Part shown: one piece after another, positions 32,807 to 42,291 of the stretch
How positions within the stretch are numbered: the first letter of the stretch is position 1
How the letters are laid out: the number at the start of each line of letters is the position of its first letter
From: JBPOFY01 sp049889815
Lineage (GTDB): Bacteria; Verrucomicrobiota; Verrucomicrobiia; Opitutales; Coraliomargaritaceae
Length of the DNA: 64,000 nucleotides
Assembly (NCBI GenBank): GCA_049889815.1
Contig: JBMHCR010000026.1
Location: forward strand, 48,379-112,378
Direction: 5' to 3'
Notes under the pieces: generated by a model
Seen by the model: the letters and a program-made list of their open reading frames with translations, nothing else
Databases searched by the model: none
Told to the model about the DNA's origin: nothing
Translations under genes and position numbers: made by a program

Positions 32807-33856
32807 TTAGCTGGTGCGGAATTTAAACAGGGTCTTGGAGCTGTAGGTCTCACCTACACGGAGGGCAGCATCACCCATTTCGGGATGGTTGATGGAATTC
32901 GCGTAGTCCTGAGTTTCGAGGCAAAGGCCAGCTGCTGTATGGTAAATTGCCCCGTTCTTGCCGATTTCCGGCCTATCTTCAGAAAGTGCGAGACCCGCGT
33001 AGAACTGGACGCCTGGTTCTGTCGTATGGACTTCCAGCTTGCGACCAGACTGTTGATCAATGACTGTGGCTGCGTGTTTGGGTCGTTCAGTGCGCCCGTC
33101 GGGCAGAAAGAAGTGAATGTCGGCATTGCCCACATCCAGAGTTCGTAGGCTCTCCAAGAGAACTGGATTGCGGTAGTCGTTGTAGTCGGCGACCACTGGG
33201 TCACGGCGGCCGAGAAGAGTGGCATTCTGGTCTGTGGTAGCGACTGAGTCGCTTAAAATTTGGACTGTGTGTTTGAGCACATCGCCGCTATCGTGACCGC
33301 TCAGGTTGATGTATGCGTGGTTGGTGAGGTTCAGTGGTGTAGTCTTATCACTGCTAGCGAGGTAGGTGATTTCGAGGGTGTTGTCATCCAAGAGAGCATA
33401 GGTCACGGTAACATCGACATTGCCGGGAAAGCCATTACTGCCGTCGGGGTCGATGGTGTTCAGGCAGAGTTTTTCGATGCCATCTTGCTCGATGATGGTT
33501 GCACGCCAGACGATTTTATCGAAACCTTTGAGCCCACCATGTAGGCAGTTGCCGTTGTCGTTGGCAACGAGCTCGTAACGTTTGCCATCGATCTCGAATC
33601 GAGCGTCGGCGATGCGGCCTGCTACGCGTCCAGTGATGCAGCCAAAGTGAGGGTGTCCTGCTAGGTAGCCATTCAGGTCGTCCTTGCCTAAAATCACATC
33701 TGCAAACTTACCATCGCGGTCCGGAACCTCTAGTGAGACGATAATGCCACCGTAGTTGGTGATCGCCGCACTAAGCCCGTTCTTATTGGCCAGGGTGTAG
33801 AGTTCGACAGATTCGCCGCTTGGCAAGGTGCCAAATACTTGGGATTGAATGCTCAT
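32807..33856 (-). CDS. galM: Aldose 1-epimerase (galactose mutarotase)
   Basis: About 349 residues, of GalM type. It interconverts alpha and beta anomers of sugars. Key pieces are FGCITGRVAGRIADARFEIDG, NGNCLHGGLKGFDKIVW (family HGG motif), TPLNLTNHAYINLSGH with the catalytic His, and GLCLETQDYANSINHPEM with the catalytic Glu. There is no signal peptide. ATG 33856 is preferred to a GTG-like extension at 33871. It lies 27 nt downstream of the universal stress gene on the same strand. Confidence 0.93.
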   Translation of the reverse strand: MSIQSQVFGTLPSGESVELYTLANKNGLSAAITNYGGIIVSLEVPDRDGKFADVILGKDDLNGYLAGHPHFGCITGRVAGRIADARFEIDGKRYELVANDNGNCLHGGLKGFDKIVWRATIIEQDGIEKLCLNTIDPDGSNGFPGNVDVTVTYALLDDNTLEITYLASSDKTTPLNLTNHAYINLSGHDSGDVLKHTVQILSDSVATTDQNATLLGRRDPVVADYNDYRNPVLLESLRTLDVGNADIHFFLPDGRTERPKHAATVIDQQSGRKLEVHTTEPGVQFYAGLALSEDRPEIGKNGAIYHTAAGLCLETQDYANSINHPEMGDAALRVGETYSSKTLFKFRTS

Positions 33857-33883
33857 TGGAGAATGGCGCAAACTTAGACTGGA

Positions 33884-34735
33884 TCAGCGGAAGAGCAACA
33901 CGGGAATTTTTACCTCACGGATCATCGCTGTCGTGGTGCTTCCGACGATCAGGTGGCGAATGTGTGAGTGTCCGTATGCGCCCATTACGAGAAGGTCGAT
34001 GTGGTCATGAGAAACGACCTCGCCAATGACTTTCTCCGGTTCGCCGTCGCGATGCTCTATCGTGATCTCGTAGCCAGCAGCTTGAAGTTTCGCTTGTGCC
34101 TCCGCGAGCGCAGCCTCGATCTTGGCATTTCCGGAACCAACGTGAAGCAGGTAGCAGTGCATGCCTTTGAGAAGCGGGTTCGCAGCGGCGTAGTCGACTG
34201 CCTTTTTAGCGCTGGTGCCACCGTCGAAAGCAAGCACGAAATTTTTTAGCGGGTTGAATGTGCGGCTGGCAACCAGCACGGGATGCTCGCAGCTTCGGAT
34301 TACGCGTTCGAGGTTGCTGCCGAGGTGACCAGCTTCAAAATCGGCGTTGTTGCCGCGTTTACCGATCACAACGAGATCAGCGTTGCATGCGTAGTTTTGA
34401 ATTTCTTCACTCAGTTTCCCGTGCTTTTGCTCAGCCAGTATGTTTTGAATACCTTTTTCTCGAAGGAATGTTTCAGCGTCTTCTAAGATGGCTTGTCCGC
34501 GTTTCTGGGCAATTTTGGCCCGCGCTGCCTCGAGCTCTACCAATTCATTGAGCAGTGCTGTGCGGGCACCTACACCCATGCTGCCACTGTAGTTGGTTTT
34601 TACCGGGTCTTCGTGGTGCGGGTTGAGCATGTGCAACACATGTACGGAGGCCTCGAGTTGTTCCGCTGCCCAAACTGCGTGCTGGTAAACGCTCTGTGCG
34701 TATTCGGAACCGTCGGTGCAAGTTAGGATGTTCAT
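33884..34735 (-). CDS. Tandem-domain universal stress protein
   Basis: 283 residues with two UspA folds. The second domain keeps the ATP-binding G-x2-G-x9-G-S/T loop (GAYGHSHIRHLIVGSTT, ~residues 252-270). The first has the related GKRGNNADFEAGHLGSNLE (~125-143). It is a cytoplasmic nucleotide-binding protein. It starts 20 nt after the SulP transporter gene on the same strand, so it is likely co-transcribed and may modulate the transporter. Usp genes next to SulP or Na+/H+ transporters are a recurring arrangement. Confidence 0.9.
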   Translation of the reverse strand: MNILTCTDGSEYAQSVYQHAVWAAEQLEASVHVLHMLNPHHEDPVKTNYSGSMGVGARTALLNELVELEAARAKIAQKRGQAILEDAETFLREKGIQNILAEQKHGKLSEEIQNYACNADLVVIGKRGNNADFEAGHLGSNLERVIRSCEHPVLVASRTFNPLKNFVLAFDGGTSAKKAVDYAAANPLLKGMHCYLLHVGSGNAKIEAALAEAQAKLQAAGYEITIEHRDGEPEKVIGEVVSHDHIDLLVMGAYGHSHIRHLIVGSTTTAMIREVKIPVLLFR

Positions 34736-34755
34736 AAAGAAAGGATTTCGGGGTT

Positions 34756-36243
34756 CTAGTGACCTGCGGGCGCATCGTTAGCGTCTTCTTTGTCGTAAGT
34801 GGCTACTTCAAGGACGAGTGTCTTACTCGCTTCGTTCATACCTGTAATTTCTACTTCAGTGCCTTCGCGGCGGAATTTCAAGACTACACGGTCGAGCGCG
34901 TTGATGGAAGAAAGGTCCCAGAAGTGAGCGCCTGAGACATCGATAGTGACTTTCTCAAGCACTTCACGGAAGTCGAACGCGTCTGAAAAGGTGCTGGCGG
35001 ACACAAAGAAAAGTTGTCCGCGAACGGTATAGGTTCGGGCGGTCTTGGTAACTTCCAAATCGGAATCGATTTTGAGTTGCCCGGATACTTTGTAGGCAAA
35101 AAACACCGCACTGAGCAATACGCCCGCACCCACCCCATAGGCGAGATTGTGGGTAAGTACCGTGGTCAAAACCGTGGCGAGCATCACGATACTGGACGTG
35201 CGGTGATGGATGCGTAGGTTTTTGATTGAAGACCAACTAAAGGTGCCGATCGAGACCATGATCATCACCGCGACCAGTGCTGCCATCGGGATTTGACTGA
35301 CGAGATCGCCCATTAAAACGATTAGGATCAAAAGAATGATACCTGCCGCAAAAGTGGATAGACGTCCCCGGCCGCCGGACTGCACATTGATCACCGATTG
35401 GCCAATCATCGCGCAGCCTGCCATGCCGCCAAAGAAACCGGAAACAATGTTTGCGATACCTTGGCCCGCGCACTCCTGATTCTTGTTGCTCTGTGTGTCG
35501 GTGAAGTCGTCGACGATTGTCGAGGTCATGAGGGATTCTAGTAGGCCAACAATCGCTAGCGAAATTGCGTACGGGAAGATGACGCTGAGTGTCTCCCAAT
35601 TTAAGGGCACATCCGCTAATAGGAACATCGGCAATGTCGACGGAAGCGCGCCCATGTCTCCCACTGTTTTCAAGGTTTCATCTAGTCCCATCGACATGGA
35701 GACCGCAGTCAGCACAAGGATACATACAAGCGGTGAGGGCACTGCAGTGGTGATACGTGGTAGACCGTAGATGATTACCAGGCCAGCTGCGACCATGCCA
35801 TACATTAGCAGCCCTTGTTCCTCAAACTGGGGTAGCTGCGCCATGAAAATGATGATGGCAAGTGCGTTCACGAAACCAGTCACAACAGAGCGCGACACAA
35901 AGCGCATCAAGTTGCCCAACTTTAAGGCACCCGCACAAATCTGTAAGGCGCCCGTGAGGACAGTTGCCGGAAGCAAATACTCGAGGCCGTGATCACGAAC
36001 GAGCGATACAAATAGCACCGCCATCGCACCTGTCGCGGCAGAGATCATGCCAGGACGACCACCGATAAAGGCGATCACCACTGCTATGCAGAATGAGGCG
36101 TAGAGTCCGACGGCTGGGTCGACTCCGGCGATAATCGAGAAAGCGATCGCTTCTGGGATCAACGCAAGTGCGACTACCGTGCCGGCGATGACGTCGCGTC
36201 GCGGATTGGAAAACCACTCTTGAAAGTATTTTGAACTGTTCAT
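34756..36243 (-). CDS. SulP family anion transporter with STAS domain
   Basis: 495 residues. There are 12-14 membrane segments starting RRDVIAGTVVALALIPEAIAFSIIAGVDPAVGLYASF, the SulP signature. The conserved FVNALAIIIFMAQLPQF and GQSVINVQSGGRGRLST segments follow. The last ~100 residues form a STAS domain (SGAHFWDLSSINALDRVVLKFRR). SulP members carry sulfate, bicarbonate (BicA) or other anions, and the substrate cannot be decided here. The start lies immediately after a hairpin-plus-T-run terminator belonging to tRNA-Arg, so expression may depend on readthrough or an internal promoter. Confidence 0.9.
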   Translation of the reverse strand: MNSSKYFQEWFSNPRRDVIAGTVVALALIPEAIAFSIIAGVDPAVGLYASFCIAVVIAFIGGRPGMISAATGAMAVLFVSLVRDHGLEYLLPATVLTGALQICAGALKLGNLMRFVSRSVVTGFVNALAIIIFMAQLPQFEEQGLLMYGMVAAGLVIIYGLPRITTAVPSPLVCILVLTAVSMSMGLDETLKTVGDMGALPSTLPMFLLADVPLNWETLSVIFPYAISLAIVGLLESLMTSTIVDDFTDTQSNKNQECAGQGIANIVSGFFGGMAGCAMIGQSVINVQSGGRGRLSTFAAGIILLILIVLMGDLVSQIPMAALVAVMIMVSIGTFSWSSIKNLRIHHRTSSIVMLATVLTTVLTHNLAYGVGAGVLLSAVFFAYKVSGQLKIDSDLEVTKTARTYTVRGQLFFVSASTFSDAFDFREVLEKVTIDVSGAHFWDLSSINALDRVVLKFRREGTEVEITGMNEASKTLVLEVATYDKEDANDAPAGH

Positions 36244-36251
36244 TTTGGTAG

Positions 36252-36287
36252 AAAAAAAGAAACCGCTTCCTTTTTGGGGAAGCGGTT
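36252..36287 (-). terminator. Terminator following tRNA-Arg
   Basis: On the minus strand, AACCGCTTCC, a 7-nt loop and GGAAGCGGTT form a perfect 10-bp stem (36261-36287), followed by TTTC-like bases and a run of seven T (36252-36258). It ends only 8 nt before the SulP start codon. Confidence 0.85.
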
Positions 36288-36295
36288 AAAAAAGG

Positions 36296-36377
<82 letters not shown>

Positions 36378-36460
36378 GGAAATGCGGGATAAAGACAAAG
36401 GCGCTTGTGGAGGGCAAGCAGAACTTTAGATTTTTTTGGCTCTTCCGTCTGGCTTGAGAT

Positions 36461-38116
36461 TTATTCGCCGCTGGAGTCGTCTGGTTCGGGCATGCCGCGA
36501 GACACCAGTTCGTTGATTAAGCTACTGCTGCTGCTAGATGTTGCCATAAAGGTAAGGAATTGCTGTGCGCGCTCAAAGTCCTCGTTGTTTGTAGAAATTT
36601 CGGGTGCTTCTTTGCTTTCTACAAAGATGAAGCTTCCGATGTCGCCAACGGTGATCATCGGTGACAAATCGCCGGATTCCATGGCTTGCGCATTTTGTAA
36701 GAGCGCGCGATTGAGCTCACGAGGAGGTTCGCGGACCACGAAGGAATCGAACTTGTTGACCTCTAAGTTAAGCGCAGTTGCCGCATCCTCAAAGCTGGCG
36801 CCTTCGGTAATTTTGGCATCTAGCGCTTCTTTCAGGCGAATACCTTCTTCGCTGAACAGATCGCGCTTTCTCTCCGTCTTATAATCTTCGGTGACCTCTA
36901 CTTTGATTGCTTCAAGTTCTGGGATCTCCGGAGCAATACGTCCTTGGTAAATCAATACGGCAAACGCGCCATTGATCGGATATGCGTCTGAGTAGTAGCG
37001 CTTGTCATTCAACGCGAACGCAGACTGCAGCATTTCAACAGAGAGTTTGCGCCGAACGGCTCCGTCAGCGGTGTAGGGCTCGATTGGAATTAAGGTGAGA
37101 TTGGATTCGTTCACGAGCTCATCAAACCCGGCCGAATCGCGCTCGATTTCTTTATTGTAGAGCTGGTAAGCGAAAGTCTGAGCTGCTTCGTTTGCGATAC
37201 GGCTCGCTGCTTCTGCTGTGTAGCTCGCTACGACGGCTTCACGCACATCTTCAAATTTCATTGCTGGGCGTTCTTCGCCCTCAGCTGTCTCGGGTTGGGA
37301 GGCTTCGAAATCGTCCGCAAATTTTGAGCGGTTGGAAATGAAGTGCTCGCGGAGCTCTGCGTCGGTTGCTTCGGTAACTTGGTCGGTGTAATCGGAAGCA
37401 GGGAAGGCCACGTAGCTCGCTTCGATGCGCTCAGGAATTTGGTAACGAAAGCTGTTTGCGCTGTAGAACTCTTCGAGCGCGAGCGCGGGGATTTCGACTT
37501 CCGGATTGAACTCATTGTAGCGGATCTCCGCAGTTGTGAGTTTGAGGGTGGTTTCGCTGGAGCGAACTTGCGCAATCGCCTCCGAGGGAAGCGTAAAACC
37601 AGGGCCGGAGATCACCGATGCAAGCTGCTCGATCCGATAGTCTTCCTCCAGCACGAGACCGATTAATTCGTCACGTAGACGAGGGTTGGTTTCGACGCTA
37701 TCGACAAAGGATGTATACGCATCTGCACTGAATTGTTTGTCGGGGCCAATGAAGGCACGCTTGGTTCGAATGTATGCTCCCATTGCCTCCTGACTTGGAC
37801 CAGGCATGCCAATTTCATCAGCAAGGTGAAGCATCGCAATGCGACTGACGATTAGATTGCTAAATTCAGCTTCTGAACGAGGGTTTTGACCGTTTAGATA
37901 CGCGCTCAGTTGCGCCTTTTCACCGATAACTTCGGTTTCGCGCTTCGAATTCAGGTCAATGCCATAGAACTTGTTTTCCTGGTAGCCGCTGCGGTTTGTC
38001 GTGCAACCAGGAGTGTTGCCAATCGTGAAAACGAAAGCGACAATGATAAGCGCGAGCAGAGTAAGGAATATCCAGCGACCGTGGCGGATAAGGTGGTTTT
38101 GAATCCAAGAGATCAT
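36461..38116 (-). CDS. PpiD/SurA-like membrane-anchored folding factor
   Basis: About 551 residues. An N-terminal helix (HGRWIFLTLLALIIVAFVFTIG) anchors a large periplasmic part, as in PpiD. The following ~150 residues (EAEFSNLIVSRIAMLHLADEIGMP, TSFVDSVETNPRLRDELIGLVLEEDYRIEQLASVI) match the SurA_N_3 chaperone region. I see no clear parvulin active-site motif in the rest, so it may be a chaperone without isomerase activity. The tail is Ser-rich (SSSSSSLINELVSRGMPEP). ATG 38116 (MISWIQNHLIRHGRW) is the better start. The frame to 38173 adds non-hydrophobic residues. Confidence 0.78.
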   Translation of the reverse strand: MISWIQNHLIRHGRWIFLTLLALIIVAFVFTIGNTPGCTTNRSGYQENKFYGIDLNSKRETEVIGEKAQLSAYLNGQNPRSEAEFSNLIVSRIAMLHLADEIGMPGPSQEAMGAYIRTKRAFIGPDKQFSADAYTSFVDSVETNPRLRDELIGLVLEEDYRIEQLASVISGPGFTLPSEAIAQVRSSETTLKLTTAEIRYNEFNPEVEIPALALEEFYSANSFRYQIPERIEASYVAFPASDYTDQVTEATDAELREHFISNRSKFADDFEASQPETAEGEERPAMKFEDVREAVVASYTAEAASRIANEAAQTFAYQLYNKEIERDSAGFDELVNESNLTLIPIEPYTADGAVRRKLSVEMLQSAFALNDKRYYSDAYPINGAFAVLIYQGRIAPEIPELEAIKVEVTEDYKTERKRDLFSEEGIRLKEALDAKITEGASFEDAATALNLEVNKFDSFVVREPPRELNRALLQNAQAMESGDLSPMITVGDIGSFIFVESKEAPEISTNNEDFERAQQFLTFMATSSSSSSLINELVSRGMPEPDDSSGE

Positions 38117-38165
38117 GTGAGGGTTAAGGAGAAAGTCGTGCAGGTTAGGTTTGCCATAACTGCTG

Positions 38166-38450
38166 TCAACCAATTGGTTGCAGTGATTGCAACTCTCTTA
38201 GCGCATCTAAACTAAAGTAATTCGCTGATTTTTTTTTCACGAAAGGGCAATTGTAGAGCCCGATTGGGATCCTTTCCTCTTTGTTTTTATCGTAGTAGAA
38301 ACGGTCCTCAGGATTCCTTTTGATCCGGAGTTCGTTTGTACTAATTAGGTACCGCTTAGGAAGACTCGAATTTTCGTACGCAGCCATCGGCAACAACGGT
38401 CTTTTGGATGCCTTGATCGCGTCAGCCTTCGTTTTTTTCAGCGAGCGCAA
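38166..38450 (-). CDS. Possible 94-residue basic protein
   Basis: A Lys/Arg-rich frame (MRSLKKTKADAIKASKRP, then NELRIKRNPEDRFYYDKNKEERIPIGLYNCPFVKKK) without a recognised family. The composition is plausible for a real protein, but it lies in the gap upstream of the PpiD-like gene and could be a remnant of a longer gene. Confidence 0.3.
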   Translation of the reverse strand: MRSLKKTKADAIKASKRPLLPMAAYENSSLPKRYLISTNELRIKRNPEDRFYYDKNKEERIPIGLYNCPFVKKKSANYFSLDALRELQSLQPIG

Positions 38451-38537
38451 ATAATAGTAGATTCATTTTGTCGTATTACGAATAAAGTTCGTGAACAGTG
38501 GCTTGCACCGCAGTATTGAATCCCTTAACTTGGTTTT

Positions 38538-39146
38538 ATGGAAGAAGACATCAACGAAACCTCAAGCTCAATGCTCCCAGTGGCACTCGGCGTGCTTGCG
38601 ATGGCAATCGGTGGCGCCGGCCTTTATTTTGGTATAACCGCCAGTCAGCAGATCAGTCCGATAACGGAAAGTATGGAAGCGGCCTCTGGTAGCTCTGCTC
38701 GAATCGAGAAACAGTTTGAAACTTTTGAGGTCAAATTGGCCGAACTCACTGCACAGACAAACGAGTTGCAGCAAATCGTGAATCGTTTACGGGTCTACAG
38801 TTCTCAAACCGAGCGCGATGTAAAAGCTGCCATGTCTGGGGTTGAGTCGAATCGAGAGGAAATGATCCGTCTCGTTCAGCAGTTCAAATCTGGATTCTCA
38901 GGCGCGCGTCCTCAACCAGCGACTGAGTCGTCCAATAGCTCGGTCGCGTCTACCGACACTGTCGATGCGACTATTGACGAAAGCGTCAGCGGTTCGGCGT
39001 CTGTATACAAAATACAGTCTGGCGATAATTTTGCTAAGATCGCTGCTGCTAAGGGTATTGGTTTACAAGCACTTTTGGACGCCAACCCGGGAGTCGATCC
39101 GCGTCGCCTCCAGATCGGGCAAGAAATTACAATCCCGGCAAATTAG
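38538..39146 (+). CDS. LysM-domain membrane-anchored protein
   Basis: 202 residues. One membrane helix (SMLPVALGVLAMAIGGAGLYF, ~residues 9-32) is followed by a coiled coil (IEKQFETFEVKLAELTAQTNELQQIVNRL, ~55-90), a Ser/Thr-rich linker and a C-terminal LysM domain (~155-200: VYKIQSGDNFAKIAAAKGIGLQALLDANPGVDPRRLQIGQEITIP). LysM binds peptidoglycan GlcNAc, so the protein probably bridges inner membrane and wall. It begins 88 nt after the divergent small frame, and the Nudix gene follows after 5 nt, so the two may be co-transcribed. Confidence 0.88.
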   Translation: MEEDINETSSSMLPVALGVLAMAIGGAGLYFGITASQQISPITESMEAASGSSARIEKQFETFEVKLAELTAQTNELQQIVNRLRVYSSQTERDVKAAMSGVESNREEMIRLVQQFKSGFSGARPQPATESSNSSVASTDTVDATIDESVSGSASVYKIQSGDNFAKIAAAKGIGLQALLDANPGVDPRRLQIGQEITIPAN

Positions 39147-39151
39147 TTTTC

Positions 39152-39721
39152 ATGTCCGAGGGGGCGAATGGTGCCACTCCCGCGCGCTGGGAGATCGTAG
39201 ACGACAAATTGCTGAGCTCCTGTCGCGTTTGGGACTTGCGAGCGCGGCGCTATCGGCATCCGCATTCTGGCAAAGAGGGCGAATTTTATTACATTGATTC
39301 CCGGGATTGGGCGATCGTGGTCGCGCGGACGATCGACGGAAAGCTGGTCCTGGTGCGCCAGTTTCGTTGTGGTTTGGATGCATTATCGTGGGAGTTGCCG
39401 GGTGGTATCGTCGATGAGGGCGAAGATCCGGTCGCTGCGGGCTTGCGTGAACTGCAAGAAGAGACGGGATACGTCGCAGAAAGCGGGCGCTTGATCGGCC
39501 ATTGTAGCCCGAATCCGGCAATTTTGAATAATACCTGTCAGGTGATCTTTGCCGACAACTGCCGCTTGCATGCGGACGGCACCGACTGGGATGAGCACGA
39601 AGAGATTGAGGTGCGGGCGATTCCCGAGGAAGAAGTTATGCAATGGGTGAGAGACTGTAAGATCGGCCACGCGCTCGCATTGGTCGGTCTTATGTTTTAT
39701 CGCTTAGAGGCAGTCCCTTAA
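39152..39721 (+). CDS. Nudix hydrolase, ADP-ribose pyrophosphatase-like
   Basis: 189 residues. The Nudix box is present as GGIVDEGEDPVAAGLRELQEETGYV, with the catalytic RE..EE residues. Upstream VLVRQFRCGLDALSWELPGG is typical of ADP-ribose/NDP-sugar hydrolases. It cleaves a nucleoside diphosphate linked to X, probably ADP-ribose or an NDP-sugar. The last codons overlap the convergent proB end by 4 bp. Confidence 0.9.
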   Translation: MSEGANGATPARWEIVDDKLLSSCRVWDLRARRYRHPHSGKEGEFYYIDSRDWAIVVARTIDGKLVLVRQFRCGLDALSWELPGGIVDEGEDPVAAGLRELQEETGYVAESGRLIGHCSPNPAILNNTCQVIFADNCRLHADGTDWDEHEEIEVRAIPEEEVMQWVRDCKIGHALALVGLMFYRLEAVP

Positions 39722-40824
39722 CCTACCAGCACGAGATTGTCTCGGTGGATAACCACTGAGGAGGGGAGTTTCGGTAATATCTCCCGAATAGAGTCTGGTT
39801 TGAAGCCTTTGATTTGATCGACCTCTGAGGCATTGATCGCTACGATGCCGTGAGCGATGTCGACTTCGTTTTCAGTTCGCACCTGGATGACGTCACCTTC
39901 TTCGAAATCGCCAGAGCAAGCAGTGATGCCAGCAGCGAGTAGACTCTTGCCGTCGTTTAGGATAGCTTTTGCTGCTCCTTGATCCACGGTTACACTGCCG
40001 TGAGTGTCGTCCTGAATCGCAATCCAGCGCTTGTGAGACTTGATCGGCTCAGAGCTGGGCAAAAAATAGGTGCCTACGCTTTCATCGCCGAGTAACTTAT
40101 CAAATAATGCTGCATCTTGCCCGCTGCCAATGATAACGCCGCAACCTAAACGGCATGCAATCTTAGCCGCTGAGAGCTTACTGATCATGCCACCCACCGA
40201 AGTGGTTTGATTGGTGCCTTGCGCCATGGCTTCGATTTCGGGTGTGAGCTTTTCAACTGTCGTTACAACGTCACCGGTTCCCTGCATATCAATCAGGCCT
40301 GGGATATTGGATAGGATGAAGAGCATATCCGCATTCGTTACGATAGCTACAAGCGCCGAGAGTGTGTCGTTGTCACCAAACTTGATTTCGCTCGCGCTGA
40401 CGGTGTCGTTCTCATTGACAATCGGAATGGCACCCTGAGCCAATAGGCGCTCAATCGTATTGAAGACCGCGTTGTGGCGGTGGCGTGCTCGGAGATCTTC
40501 GCGGGTAAGAAGGATCTGTGCGACTGTCAGCTCGTGGGGGTCAAAACACTTTTGCCAAGTATTGATCAAAATGCCTTGTCCGACTGCGGCACAGGCTTGC
40601 AACATCGCTAGGTCCTTTGGGCGCTGGATAAGCCCGAGTTTTCCCATTCCCAAACCGACCGCACCGGAGCTGACTAAAATAACTTCAATGCCTGCGCTGC
40701 GTAGTTTGTTTACTTGGGCGCACAGTGTTTCGATGCGACCTGTATCCAATTCTCCGATACCGGTCGTCAAGACACCGGTGCCGAGCTTGATGACGACACG
40801 CTTGGCCTGTTTAAGAGGGATCAC
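39718..40824 (-). CDS. proB: Glutamate 5-kinase with PUA domain
   Basis: 368 residues. The amino-acid-kinase domain has RVVIKLGTGVLTTG, VILVSSGAVGLGMGKLG, IPIVNENDTVSASEIKFGDNDTLSALVA and GTGDVVTTVEKLTPE. The C-terminal PUA domain (~285-368) includes DQGAAKAILNDGKSLLAAGITACSGDFEEGDVIQV. It phosphorylates glutamate in the first step of proline synthesis. proA is not adjacent. It is the third gene of pyrH-frr-proB, 12 nt after frr, an unusual partner for those translation and nucleotide genes. Confidence 0.95.
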   Translation of the reverse strand: MIPLKQAKRVVIKLGTGVLTTGIGELDTGRIETLCAQVNKLRSAGIEVILVSSGAVGLGMGKLGLIQRPKDLAMLQACAAVGQGILINTWQKCFDPHELTVAQILLTREDLRARHRHNAVFNTIERLLAQGAIPIVNENDTVSASEIKFGDNDTLSALVAIVTNADMLFILSNIPGLIDMQGTGDVVTTVEKLTPEIEAMAQGTNQTTSVGGMISKLSAAKIACRLGCGVIIGSGQDAALFDKLLGDESVGTYFLPSSEPIKSHKRWIAIQDDTHGSVTVDQGAAKAILNDGKSLLAAGITACSGDFEEGDVIQVRTENEVDIAHGIVAINASEVDQIKGFKPDSIREILPKLPSSVVIHRDNLVLVG

Positions 40825-40836
40825 TGTCGTCAGCGG

Positions 40837-41394
40837 TTAGACCTTCTTAAGGTCTTCTTCTTTGTGTGCTAGATGTTGGTTGATCTCTGCGATGAAATCA
40901 TCGTGTGCTTTTTGCACATCTTTTTCGAAGCGCTTAAAGTCGTCTTCGGGCAGTCCATCTTCCTTGGCTGTCTTCAGGAGATCTAGCGCGTCGCGCCGAT
41001 TTTGGCGGATACGCACACGGCCTTCTTCTGCCATTGAGCTAGCTGTTTTAACGAGCTCTTGACGGCGTTCACCGGTGAGTTCAGGAACTGGCACGCGCAG
41101 AATGCCACCATCGACGAGAGGATTGAGGCCGAGGTTCGCCTCCTGAATCGCTTTTTCGATATCGCGGATTACGCTCTTATCCCATGGTTGCACCATGATG
41201 GTTTTGGCGTCTGGCGTCGTAACGGCAGCGACCTCTTTCATCGTTACGCTGCTGCCGTAGGCGTTGACACGAATGCCGTCAAGCATGGTGGGTGATGCCT
41301 TGCCGGTGTGGAGGCTGCTAAACTCGTGCAGTGTGTGATCGACCGACTTTTTCATGTCGGCATTCATTGATTTTAGAATCTCTTTTGGTTCCAT
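40837..41394 (-). CDS. frr: Ribosome recycling factor
   Basis: 185 residues with the RRF layout: an N-terminal three-helix part (SMNADMKKSVDHTLHEFSSLHTGKASPTMLDGIRVNAYGS), a beta domain (AAVTTPDAKTIMVQPWDKSVIRDIEKAIQEANLGLNP), and the C-terminal helix (EEGRVRIRQNRRDALDLLKTAKEDGLPEDDFKRFEKDVQKAHDDFI). It splits post-termination ribosomes with EF-G. It lies 42 nt after pyrH on the same strand, the common bacterial pyrH-frr pair. Confidence 0.97.
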   Translation of the reverse strand: MEPKEILKSMNADMKKSVDHTLHEFSSLHTGKASPTMLDGIRVNAYGSSVTMKEVAAVTTPDAKTIMVQPWDKSVIRDIEKAIQEANLGLNPLVDGGILRVPVPELTGERRQELVKTASSMAEEGRVRIRQNRRDALDLLKTAKEDGLPEDDFKRFEKDVQKAHDDFIAEINQHLAHKEEDLKKV

Positions 41395-41436
41395 GATCTT
41401 TGGTTTGAAGGTGAGAAGGGGATGGGTTCAGAATCT

Positions 41437-42174
41437 TTAATCTACCAGTGTGCCGATGGTTTCACCCATAACCGCGCGCTGAATAGAGCCGGATTCTTTC
41501 ATACTAAACACGAGGATCGGCATCTTGTTTTCCATGCAAAGTGAGAATGCGGTCGAATCCATTACTTGAAGGCGCTCGCGTAGCGCATCGAGGTAGGTGA
41601 TATGGTCGTATTTAACCGCATCGTCGTGCTCAGCGGGATCCTTGTCGTAGATGCCGTCGACTTTTGTCGCCTTCATGAGCATGTCGGCGCCGATTTCGTT
41701 GGCGCGCAGTGCGGCGCTTGTATCGGTTGAGAAGTAGGGGTTTCCGGTCCCACCCGCGAAAATTACGATACGGCCCCGCTCTAGGTGGCGTGTTGCGCGG
41801 CGAACGATGAAGGGTTCGGCAAGCTTGTCCATTGGGATCGCACTTTGCAGGCGCACGGTAGCGCCCATTTTCTCGAGGCAATCCATTAGCGCCAATCCGT
41901 TGATCACGGTCGCCAGCATTCCCATGTAGTCGCCGGTTGTTCGATCGACACCTTTTTCGGCCCCACTCAAGCCGCGGAAGATGTTGCCACCGCCGATGAC
42001 GAGGCCGACCTCCACGCCTATATCGGCGACTTTTTTTACTTCTTCGCAAATGTTGCGAAGGATGTTGGCGTCGATGGGTTCGCCATCTTCAGCATTGCGT
42101 AGCACCTCGCCGCTTAATTTTAGGATTATGCGTTTATACTTTGGTACCTGCCCCGATTGATCTGATTCATCCAT
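41437..42174 (-). CDS. pyrH: UMP kinase
   Basis: 245 residues. Landmarks are KRIILKLSGEVL, VGLVIGGGNIFRGLSGAEKGVDRTTGDYMGMLATVINGLAL, IVIFAGGTGNPYFSTDTSAALRANEIGADMLMKATKVDGIYDKDP and the C-terminal MENKMPILVFSM. It phosphorylates UMP to UDP and is hexameric. The start is ATG 42174. The transcript continues to frr and proB. Upstream, and divergent, is tRNA-Gln. Confidence 0.97.
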   Translation of the reverse strand: MDESDQSGQVPKYKRIILKLSGEVLRNAEDGEPIDANILRNICEEVKKVADIGVEVGLVIGGGNIFRGLSGAEKGVDRTTGDYMGMLATVINGLALMDCLEKMGATVRLQSAIPMDKLAEPFIVRRATRHLERGRIVIFAGGTGNPYFSTDTSAALRANEIGADMLMKATKVDGIYDKDPAEHDDAVKYDHITYLDALRERLQVMDSTAFSLCMENKMPILVFSMKESGSIQRAVMGETIGTLVD

Positions 42175-42291
42175 TAAAGTGCTTTTAAACGCCCAAATTT
42201 AGCGGACGTCAACCCATGGATTGGGTCTCGAAAATATTCTTGAGACTGGGCTTGACGAGTAGACAATGAATTTTACGCTACCGCACTTCTT

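Noticed and set aside
34756..36243. SulP transporter named as BicA bicarbonate transporter
   Set aside because: SulP family is clear, but substrate type (sulfate, bicarbonate or other) cannot be read from the sequence, so the specific name was not used.
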